Positions 8,459 to 14,814 of a stretch of 42,891 bases of DNA are shown here, piece by piece (the stretch's first letter is position 1; the number at the start of each line of letters is the position of its first letter). The DNA comes from an uncultured Bacteroidales bacterium (GTDB taxonomy: Bacteria > Bacteroidota > Bacteroidia > Bacteroidales > Bacteroidaceae). The stretch lies in assembly GCA_902778265.1 (NCBI GenBank), contig CACYXI010000042.1, positions 1-42,891 of the forward strand, read 5' to 3'. Position numbers and translations under genes: made by a program. The notes under the pieces were generated by a model. It did not search any database, was not told where the DNA came from, and worked only from the letters and a program-made list of their open reading frames with translations.

Positions 8459-8492
8459 AGTAGATAACAAAATTAGGTTGTAAGAGAGGTCG

Positions 8493-9422
8493 TTACCGCC
8501 ATAGTTGAGTTTCCGCCTCTATCTTATTCTCTACATCGTCAGGCAATTCGCTGAAGAAGTCGAGTTTCGTAATCTTTTCTATCTGGTCGATACTCCTAAC
8601 GGCTGTCTCCATAGGCTGATTCTCCTCCGTGTTTTCGTAGTAGAAAGCTATTCCCTTCTCCTTGTCTTTCTTTAGAGATACCACGACCTTGAAGAACGCA
8701 TCAGGTACCGCCACGCGGTGGTCAAGACCAATGTATTCTGGTGTCTTCTTTTTATAGATCGGACCACATACTATGTATATGCTACCCAGTTTTGAAGCCC
8801 ATCGTCTGCAAGCCGACTCCAAGCGTTCCCATGAACGTTGGTTGAGTTCCGGCACCTGCGGACAGATATTCGACATATAGAAGCAATCGTGCATAGCATC
8901 CACGCTCCATTTCATGTCACCTGCCGGACACATGTGACCTCTGTCATACCCCGACTCCTTATAGTCGTAGGTTGTGACACGATGCACCATCGGCAAATCT
9001 TCGTCAGGCACGAAACTGAACCCCTTACGGTTCAGATTTCCTTTTGCTTCAGCATCAGTCAGTTCCCAAGCCACCCAGTCAGGGTTGTTACGGTCATAGT
9101 TGAAGTATGACACATACCCTGTCTTCTCAAGCATAATACCCTTCTTCATCTTGCCTGTAACCGCCTTGCTGAGAGTGATAAGCGGACGTGCATCATCCGT
9201 CTTCGTCGTTTCTTCTGAATTAGCCGTGATGTTAGTAGAATCATCAATAGCCGTTTGCCATGCCTTCTGTTCACTCTTCGCATTACCGCCAGCGAGTTTA
9301 CCTTTGAGATATTGCAAGGCATTAGTCTGTGTCACTACAAGCGTGCCGACTACCACAGCAAGACCAAGAACAAGATTCGTGAAGCCGAAGCAGATCCTCT
9401 TGTTTTTTCTCCTTCTTTTCAT
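8493..9422 (-). CDS. Membrane-anchored DNA/RNA non-specific endonuclease (DRGHM family)
   Basis: The 309-residue product from ATG 9420-9422 has a basic N-terminus and one membrane anchor (about residues 11-32). A DNA/RNA non-specific endonuclease domain occupies about residues 95-305. The catalytic motif DRGHMCPAGD is at 160-169 (His163) and the metal-binding region NQRSWERLE follows at about 194-202. The enzyme would cut nucleic acid outside the cytoplasm, perhaps for nutrient salvage. A longer frame runs into the tRNA gene, so this Met is preferred. The start codon is only 3 nt beyond the mature 3' end of tRNA-Pro, leaving almost no leader once the tRNA is processed. Downstream lie the NfeD-like and flotillin genes. 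Confidence 0.88.
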   Translation of the reverse strand: MKRRRKNKRICFGFTNLVLGLAVVVGTLVVTQTNALQYLKGKLAGGNAKSEQKAWQTAIDDSTNITANSEETTKTDDARPLITLSKAVTGKMKKGIMLEKTGYVSYFNYDRNNPDWVAWELTDAEAKGNLNRKGFSFVPDEDLPMVHRVTTYDYKESGYDRGHMCPAGDMKWSVDAMHDCFYMSNICPQVPELNQRSWERLESACRRWASKLGSIYIVCGPIYKKKTPEYIGLDHRVAVPDAFFKVVVSLKKDKEKGIAFYYENTEENQPMETAVRSIDQIEKITKLDFFSELPDDVENKIEAETQLWR

Positions 9423-9425
9423 AAG

Positions 9426-9499
9426 TCGGGGTGACCAGACTCGAACTGGCGACCACACGCCCCCCAGACGCGTACGCTAACCAACTGCGCCACACCCCG
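9426..9499 (-). tRNA. tRNA-Pro (anticodon GGG)
   Basis: The minus strand folds as a full cloverleaf. The acceptor stem pairs CGGGGTG with CACCCCG, the D stem is GCGC/GCGT, and the anticodon stem is CGCGT/GCGTG around the loop CTGGGGG. That loop places T33 before anticodon GGG. The T arm is GCCAG-TTCGAGT-CTGGT and the discriminator base is A. No CCA is encoded. The anticodon reads the proline codons CCC and CCT. Confidence 0.95.
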
Positions 9500-9593
9500 A
9501 ATGCTTAGTGTAAAGAGTAAAGTAAAAAGTATAAAGTGTAAAGACCTTAGACCTTTGACTTTTTAACCTTATACCAAATTCATTTGACGAGTG

Positions 9594-9625
9594 CAAAGAT
9601 ATACATTTTATTTGATATCTGCAAT
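9594..9625 (-). promoter_or_regulatory. Promoter for tRNA-Pro and probably the downstream nuclease-flotillin genes
   Basis: On the minus strand, TATCTTTG (9594-9601) follows an ATTG-type -33 element (9622-9625) with 20 nt between. Transcription would start near 9587, about 90 nt before the tRNA. The leader contains a low-complexity TAAAGTGTAAAG repeat. Confidence 0.65.
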
Positions 9626-9689
9626 TTTTTTCGTATTTTTTTGACTAAAGGCGAAATACTTTCGATGTTAGAGCATAACCGAAACCTTA

Positions 9690-10091
9690 TTACATCGCAA
9701 CAAGTTCCTTACCTATTGCCTTGACCTCATTAAGAATCAACCGCTCACGTTCCTTTGAAGGTTTCTTGACTCCATTGATATACTGAGCCATCAAACTTTG
9801 GCTGATACCTAAGCGACGAGCAACGGCAGAAGCATTTAGTTCTGGATGCGTCAAGAACACCCGACTAATGCCCTGTGGCTCAGGATCATCATATTCAAAG
9901 CTCTCAAATGACACATCCTCATCAAGGGCATACCAATGTATTCCCTCATCGTCAATCTCATAATCCATTCGCTGCTCATCAGTAGCCGCATTCAATCGCT
10001 TATACCATAGTAATGACTGCCACACGGTCTTGCCATCGTCAGTCATACCATATAAACGATCATTATCAAACCAAATCTTTGTGATAATCAT
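9690..10091 (-). CDS. DUF2442-like domain with helix-turn-helix, antitoxin-like
   Basis: The 133-residue protein has an N-terminal DUF2442-like part (about residues 1-70: IWFDNDRLYGMTDDGKTV, MDYEIDDEGIHWYALDEDVS). The C-terminal helix-turn-helix (about 82-125) reads NASAVARRLGISQSLMAQYINGVKKPS, split by the turn at LGISQ. Its ATG overlaps the TGA of the DUF4160 gene by 4 nt, so the two are translationally coupled. DUF4160 and DUF2442 proteins often occur as adjacent pairs with toxin-antitoxin character, and the DNA-binding half fits an antitoxin or autorepressor. That role is inferred from the pairing and no activity can be read from the sequence. Confidence 0.75.
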   Translation of the reverse strand: MIITKIWFDNDRLYGMTDDGKTVWQSLLWYKRLNAATDEQRMDYEIDDEGIHWYALDEDVSFESFEYDDPEPQGISRVFLTHPELNASAVARRLGISQSLMAQYINGVKKPSKERERLILNEVKAIGKELVAM

Positions 10092-10354
10092 AACTCCTCC
10101 TCTTCATCAGTTACCGAACTTCCAAAATACTCATTCCATTTAGAGATTGCAAGCTCCTTATTCTCTTCAAGAACCATTTCTGCACACTTAACGTCCTTCG
10201 GTTTCATGCCTTTATTATAAACCAGCACAATACCTTCTGGCAGAATATCAAATTTCGCCTTACCATCTGCACTCTTTACATGAACGTGCATTGGCTCATG
10301 TTCACGAGAATAGAAATAGAATCTCAATCCGAATATACGCAATATTTCAGGCAT
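10088..10354 (-). CDS. DUF4160 domain protein, possible toxin partner
   Basis: The 88-residue protein starts at MPEILRIFGLRFYFYSREH (ATG 10352-10354). A longer in-frame start would fall only 5-7 nt from the promoter -7 box, so it is unlikely. The features HEPMHVHVKS, GKAKFDI and the acidic C-terminus match DUF4160. The stop codon overlaps the start of the DUF2442/HTH gene. The pair resembles a compact toxin-antitoxin module driven by its own promoter (10385-10416). The toxin function is inferred from gene arrangement only. Confidence 0.78.
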   Translation of the reverse strand: MPEILRIFGLRFYFYSREHEPMHVHVKSADGKAKFDILPEGIVLVYNKGMKPKDVKCAEMVLEENKELAISKWNEYFGSSVTDEEEEL

Positions 10355-10384
10355 AGTTTCTTGTTTTTTTATATTTTTCAAATG

Positions 10385-10416
10385 CAAATATAGGTAAGAA
10401 AATCATTACCACCAAA
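10385..10416 (-). promoter_or_regulatory. Promoter of the DUF4160/DUF2442 pair
   Basis: On the minus strand, TTTG (10413-10416) and TATATTTG (10385-10392) are 20 nt apart, which is ideal for a Bacteroidetes promoter. The DNA around and upstream of the -33 box resembles that at the GH9 promoter (13394-13442): both share GTGTTAAAA and CTTTGG.GGT on the minus strand. Confidence 0.75.
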
Positions 10417-10445
10417 GAAAAAGAGAATTTTAACACAAAAGAAGT

Positions 10446-10591
10446 AAATGAAAAGTGAAAAATGAAAAATACAAGACCCTCTAAATCTCCCTTAAAGGGA
10501 GACTTCCTACCGCAAACCGGCTCTCCCCCTTTAAGGGGGAGCGGGGAGAGGGTCTTGTATTTTATCATTTTTCACTTTTCATTTTTCATTT
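10446..10591. repeat. 146-bp nested palindrome: AT-rich arms around a C/G-run core
   Basis: The left arm (10446-10482) is built from AAATGAAAAGTG and AAAAATACAAG words followed by ACCCTCT. The right arm (10547-10591) is its near-perfect reverse complement. The interior holds two smaller hairpins (CTCCCTTAAAGGGAG and CTCCCCCTTTAAGGGGGAG). It starts 7 nt beyond the GH9 stop, so it probably ends that transcript. The arm sequence recurs at 18.6, 19.0, 24.9 and 27.6 kb. Confidence 0.85.
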
Positions 10592-10597
10592 ACCCTC

Positions 10598-13120
10598 CTA
10601 TTTCATCAATTTCTGCACCGCCAGCACAAGGAACATATAGTGACTTGAGCCTCCACCGAGAACGTACTCGGTTTGTTGCCAGAGGAATGGGAAGGTGAGA
10701 AGTTCAGGGAAATCAGGACGGATGAGAGCCGTACCAGAGATCACGCCTCCTGGGATATAGCTCCAGTCGGCACGGTTGAGACCATAGCCAACGGTTGCGG
10801 ACTTTGCTCCCACGCCTGATGCGAAACTTGCCTGATTACTGCCCGGATGACATCCCAACACGAAGTTGAGGGCATTGCAGACTGGTTCCTTGGAGAACAT
10901 ATCCGGATAGGCATCGGCAAGAAAATAATTCTCGAAGCCGAAACGCTGTATATCCCAACCCGCTCCCCAGATTGACGGCTCGTAAGGCACACCGTAAGGT
11001 GTCTTCTTTACCGTCTCGGCAAGCTGTTCACTATACTTCCTAAGTCCCTCACGATATGCCTTGCACCAAGAGCGAACCTTTTTGTCCTTACTATCAGAAA
11101 CGAGTTTCTCCACACGTGCAAGATACCAAGCGGCACCTTTTCCCTGAGCATCCGCATGATCCACTATATAGTCGAGATATTGCTTCTCCGACGTGGTGAG
11201 ATACAGCTCCGCAGCCGCCTGAACCTTGATACCCGCCATTCTGCCCTCAGCCTTTGTTGCCGAAAAGATAGCACGGGCAATATCAAGACAACTAACGCTA
11301 AGCGTATCGTTGAATCCTCGCAACACTCGCGAGGTGGCAGCAAGCTGGGCGGCGGTACTCAGTTCCCTGAACGGATTATCCTCGGTGAATATCCAACGGT
11401 CATCGGTATTACCAACCACTCCGTCGGTCATGGCTGCTGCATCGCCGAGCATGGCATACTGACGTAGCGACGGACAGATAATGCCCCTATACAACCGTCC
11501 GAGTGCCTTATAGCCCCCCACCACGCTTAAGGCTCCGTGCTCTATCTGCTGAAGAATATCGTTCTTGCCGTCAGGCTGATGTATCTCGCACGTCTTGGTC
11601 TTCTGGTCGATTGCCGTAGCGTCTATCTCCGGACGGAATGCCTCGTAGGCAAGTGAAAGGATATAGCACTCGCCAGCCTGCGACTCCACACGGAGGTCGA
11701 AATCGCCTGCATCGTGCCATCCGCCAACGTTCACGCCCTTCACCTTCTCGCCCGAAGGGAATGGAAGAATACCATCTTTCTGATCATAGCCGTCAAAGTG
11801 ATTGCCCACCTTCGCCATACGTGCATCGTCAAGGTGACAACGGTCGTGCCATACGCGATATTTCTCGTTCACCCTCATGTGGCACATCTGAACAGGCAGG
11901 AAATACTCCACCACGGGTTGCCAGACGCCACGGTCGAACACATCTTTTGCCACGCGGAAGGTAGCCGACTGACTATCGCAATAGCGCACAAGGTAGAGCC
12001 CTTCGGCGGTCACGTTGCTGAAATCCACCTTTAGGTATTTATAGCGAAGGAACGTACCCCATTCCGTCGCATCAATCTCGCTAACGAGCTGTTCGCCTTT
12101 CGGAGTAATCTGATAAAGACGCGCCTTTTCTGTAGTCGTGGCACGCTTATCAAGCTCTATGATAGCCTCCTTTTTCTGATTGCAGAGATAGCCCACCTGC
12201 GAAGTCTGAATAACAGGCTTATACTGCCATTCCTTCATCACGTTAGGGGTGATGCGCCATCGCACAGCCCCTTTGGTGGCACCTGACGGGATCTCACTTC
12301 TGAGCACGAACCACCCGTTGTTATGGTTCATCCTACCATCGTATAACTTTAGGTCAGAATCGGTAAGCGTCTCTATCGTTACGCGACTCATAGGATCGTC
12401 GGGACACGAGGTGAACCTTCGTCCTACGGCATACGGAGCGGCTATAACCTCGTCGGCTGTCAAGGGCGAATACGTATAGCCGTAGCCCTCGCCCTTGAGG
12501 TTGCTGATATCGGCAAGCGGACGGCCCGACGGATGGAAGTTGCCCGGACTGCCTATAACGGTAGATGATGTAAGTAACGGAGAGTTAGGCTGTTGCGGAT
12601 AGATACCTGTCTGGGCATCCATTATCCAGGGCTTGCCGAAGAGTATGCCAGGGAAGAATTCGAGATTAAAGCCTACCTTACCAAGATACTTTTCAGGAAT
12701 AGGCTTGTCGAGATCCACGCTCACAATAACGCCCTCACCGTCAGCCTCAAGCCTGACGGTATAGTGCAGTTGCAGATCGGGGTAGACCATAGGGTTGAAG
12801 CCCGTGAGATGTCGAGAGGAATCGGGAAAGCACAAGGAAGTCTCGATGTTAGATCCATTCACCTTACGCGACAGTTGCTTAGGCACGGCTTGCCATTGTC
12901 CGGGCGTAGGCTCAAGTCGGATGTCGCCATTAGTAGCGATGCGCTGTCCGTTCATTACCAGACTTATACCGCCTTGATGTCCTTCGGGATAGAAGTCGCT
13001 AAATGCCATCACGTCGATGCCCTCGCAGTTGAAGTAGCCCGAATCGTTTAGCTTGAATTGTTGCGCCGAAGCTGAGAACGTAGCCAGAGCCACGGCAAGA
13101 ATAGTAGAGATTCGTTTCAT
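10598..13120 (-). CDS. Glycoside hydrolase family 9 enzyme (endoglucanase-like)
   Basis: The 840-residue protein begins with a signal peptide (MKRISTILAVALATFSASA). After about 290 residues of beta-rich sequence comes a CelD-type Ig-like domain (about 300-385, PVIQTSQVGYLCNQKKEAII), then the alpha/alpha-barrel catalytic domain to the C-terminus. GGWHDAGDFD contains the paired aspartates (Asp470 and Asp473) that act as nucleophile-activating base in GH9. GCHPGSNQASFASGVGAKS is typical, and the likely proton-donor Glu (about 818) lies in WQQTEYVLGGGSSHYM. GH9 enzymes hydrolyse beta-1,4-glucans and related polymers, which fits a fibre-degrading gut or rumen Prevotella. The gene appears to stand alone, with no SusC/SusD partner nearby. 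The promoter is near 13394-13425. Confidence 0.92.
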   Translation of the reverse strand: MKRISTILAVALATFSASAQQFKLNDSGYFNCEGIDVMAFSDFYPEGHQGGISLVMNGQRIATNGDIRLEPTPGQWQAVPKQLSRKVNGSNIETSLCFPDSSRHLTGFNPMVYPDLQLHYTVRLEADGEGVIVSVDLDKPIPEKYLGKVGFNLEFFPGILFGKPWIMDAQTGIYPQQPNSPLLTSSTVIGSPGNFHPSGRPLADISNLKGEGYGYTYSPLTADEVIAAPYAVGRRFTSCPDDPMSRVTIETLTDSDLKLYDGRMNHNNGWFVLRSEIPSGATKGAVRWRITPNVMKEWQYKPVIQTSQVGYLCNQKKEAIIELDKRATTTEKARLYQITPKGEQLVSEIDATEWGTFLRYKYLKVDFSNVTAEGLYLVRYCDSQSATFRVAKDVFDRGVWQPVVEYFLPVQMCHMRVNEKYRVWHDRCHLDDARMAKVGNHFDGYDQKDGILPFPSGEKVKGVNVGGWHDAGDFDLRVESQAGECYILSLAYEAFRPEIDATAIDQKTKTCEIHQPDGKNDILQQIEHGALSVVGGYKALGRLYRGIICPSLRQYAMLGDAAAMTDGVVGNTDDRWIFTEDNPFRELSTAAQLAATSRVLRGFNDTLSVSCLDIARAIFSATKAEGRMAGIKVQAAAELYLTTSEKQYLDYIVDHADAQGKGAAWYLARVEKLVSDSKDKKVRSWCKAYREGLRKYSEQLAETVKKTPYGVPYEPSIWGAGWDIQRFGFENYFLADAYPDMFSKEPVCNALNFVLGCHPGSNQASFASGVGAKSATVGYGLNRADWSYIPGGVISGTALIRPDFPELLTFPFLWQQTEYVLGGGSSHYMFLVLAVQKLMK

Positions 13121-13161
13121 TTAGTTATCTTTTTATGTATAAACATTTACTATTTAGCTAT

Positions 13162-13303
13162 TTAACGTGAGTTCTACAAATCCTTACAAATGCGCACCTT
13201 TGGTGCTTGAACTGACAATAATTACCAATCTACGCAATCTTTTTTCCATAAATTTTCATTTTTTATTGGGTAAAGATTGGTAAGATTGGTAATTATTGTC
13301 AGT
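13162..13303. repeat. Inverted repeat in the GH9 leader (21-bp perfect arms)
   Basis: The arms 13211-13231 (starting ACTGACAATAATTACC) and 13283-13303 are exact reverse complements of 21 bp separated by 51 nt. A TTAACGTGAGTTC word (13162-13174), shared with repeats at 555 and 41010, lies just before. The structure sits between the GH9 promoter and start codon, so it would be part of the mRNA leader and could fold into a strong stem. Confidence 0.8.
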
Positions 13304-13393
13304 TAAAAGCAACTTGTTGCTCATCTTTTCTATTCATCAAACTGACACTAAATAAAAACCTCGTCCATTAGGGAGCAGATGGCTTTTAGATCG

Positions 13394-13425
13394 CAAAAAT
13401 AAACAATAAATTCCTCACCGCCAAA
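13394..13425 (-). promoter_or_regulatory. Promoter of the GH9 gene
   Basis: On the minus strand, TTTG (13422-13425) precedes TATTTTTG (13394-13401) by 20 nt. The predicted start is near 13388, giving a leader of about 265 nt that includes the 21-bp inverted repeat. The -33 element is only about 20 nt beyond the stop of the preceding small gene. Confidence 0.7.
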
Positions 13426-13445
13426 GAAAAGTGGAGTTTTAACAC

Positions 13446-13898
13446 TTATTTGTACTGCAAAAAACGAACAGGATGCCGTTGCTTCTGCCGAATTGATTCA
13501 ACATCTATGAAGCCATTATAACGAGGCTTTATCCTATTTCTGAATTCCAGTTCGTCATCATCAAAAACTGGATAGCCAAGCAAGCCTCTGTGCATAGGCA
13601 GGATAATAGTAGAGGCATTCTTTGCCTTCTTGAATTGCTTCTTACTTATGCGCAAACCAATCCTCTCTCCATTTCTGCCAATTGTGGTAAAAGACACATG
13701 ATAGTCTCTCTGAGCAGGTTTTCTACGATACCCCATACCACTCGCCGGATAATAGTTGCTCCAACTATTTCTGATAGTATGCTCCATCCTAATAGCGGGC
13801 TCGTCCCAATCAGCAAAATGATAGTTCACGAACAGGATTGCGAGATTCGTCAGAGCACCGAGCAAAATTCCCATAAGGAACGAGGAAGTAAGTCTCAT
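13446..13898 (-). CDS. Small membrane-anchored protein of unknown function
   Basis: The 150-residue protein has one N-terminal membrane segment (about residues 7-27, FLMGILLGALTNLAILFVNY). A basic soluble part follows with SFTTIGRNGERIGLRISKKQ. It was not recognised as a known family. The gene starts 10 nt after the stop of the 13909-14487 gene, so the two very probably form an operon. Both have the same plan of hydrophobic N-terminus plus a beta-rich soluble part. Start codon ATG 13896-13898. Confidence 0.65.
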   Translation of the reverse strand: MRLTSSFLMGILLGALTNLAILFVNYHFADWDEPAIRMEHTIRNSWSNYYPASGMGYRRKPAQRDYHVSFTTIGRNGERIGLRISKKQFKKAKNASTIILPMHRGLLGYPVFDDDELEFRNRIKPRYNGFIDVESIRQKQRHPVRFLQYK

Positions 13899-13908
13899 AT
13901 TGTGCCTG

Positions 13909-14487
13909 TCACGCTACAACTGCCATACCACAAACAATCGGGAAAGCGCATGGGACAACATAATAAAGCCATGATATTTCACGAACAGTATTTACACCTG
14001 GCACACCACAGCCCAGAATCATCAGCACAAGTTCCTTATCGCTCATATTGAGACCAACAAGCACGAAAGTATGCCATTCGTCACCGATCTTCAGCCTCAG
14101 CTTTATGCCATTATAGGGAATGAATATAAAAAAGTGCAGTCTCTCTACCTCACAGTCCTGCACCTGCCGCATATCAATCTTGGCATATTTTCGGGAAAAG
14201 GGAAAGAACAGATTCCCATGTATGTTTATTTCGAGAAATCTGCCATCCGTACCAACGAAATCATTCTGCCGTTGCATACAGACGATGATATAGTTGAGGG
14301 ACCAAGCAGATAGAAGCAAATAGACCACAGTCTCAATATTTGTGGAATACTCCTCTGGCCCGAGCATATCAATATCCACATAAGCCGACCAAGCCATAAC
14401 CGCCAGTTCCGCACAATATGCAAAGCCGAACACAGCAGCCAAAACTTTTAGCCATAGCCATTTGCTGTATTTATAACATTCAACCAT
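13909..14487 (-). CDS. Multi-pass membrane protein with a PH-like soluble region, unknown function
   Basis: The 192-residue protein has hydrophobic segments at about residues 12-33, 48-70 and 165-190. Between them lies a soluble stretch (about 75-150: NDFVGTDGRFLEINIHGNLFFPFSRKYAKIDMRQVQDCEVERLHF) that resembles the bacterial PH-like domains found in small membrane proteins. This resemblance is a visual judgement. The next gene starts 10 nt downstream on the same strand. No clear promoter was found upstream; a CCTTTG-like word lies near 14534. Confidence 0.6.
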   Translation of the reverse strand: MVECYKYSKWLWLKVLAAVFGFAYCAELAVMAWSAYVDIDMLGPEEYSTNIETVVYLLLSAWSLNYIIVCMQRQNDFVGTDGRFLEINIHGNLFFPFSRKYAKIDMRQVQDCEVERLHFFIFIPYNGIKLRLKIGDEWHTFVLVGLNMSDKELVLMILGCGVPGVNTVREISWLYYVVPCAFPIVCGMAVVA

Positions 14488-14593
14488 TATTTTCCCGCTT
14501 TATTCTAAAAACGTGAAGCCGCAAAGGTTTATTATCCCAGCATCTTTATTTCTTTGCTGAAAAGGTTTTCGTAAGGTTCATCCACCGTTGCTG

Positions 14594-14668
14594 CTCCATC
14601 ACTGCTCCATCGCTTCTCCATCGAAACGATGGACTATCGATGGAGTAACGATGGAGTATCGATGGAGT
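14594..14668. repeat. Inverted 11-bp iteron array, locus A
   Basis: CTCCATC starts at 14594, 14605 and 14616. Its reverse complement GATGGA starts at 14628, 14639, 14650 and 14661. Every step is exactly 11 bp, so three left units face four right units across a short centre. It lies in the gap upstream of the DUF4419 gene. Two other loci (29478-29563 and 41990-42140) have the same period with different unit sequences. Confidence 0.9.
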
Positions 14669-14760
14669 ATCTTCGAAGGAAAAGTCTTGCCTTTGCTGTC
14701 CTAATGAAAATCAGAAAATAAACTCATTCTATCTTTTTTTACAAAAAAATGCGAGAAAAA

Positions 14761-14791
14761 TTGGGGAAATAATGATATTTTTATATCTTTG
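14761..14791 (+). promoter_or_regulatory. Promoter of the DUF4419 protein gene
   Basis: TATCTTTG at 14784-14791 follows TTGG at 14761-14764 with 19 nt between. The predicted start is about 18 nt upstream of the ATG at 14815, so the leader is short. Confidence 0.7.
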
Positions 14792-14814
14792 CATCAAAAT
14801 TCAAATTAGACGTA

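Noticed and set aside
9423-9458. Extended N-terminus of the nuclease (MWSPVRVWSPRL...)
   Set aside because: The extra codons are the tRNA-Pro 3' half read as protein; the Met at 9422 followed by a membrane anchor is the sensible start.
12593-13051. Plus-strand frame of 152 codons opposite the GH9 gene
   Set aside because: It lies wholly within a well-supported GH9 gene on the other strand and has no coherent domain.
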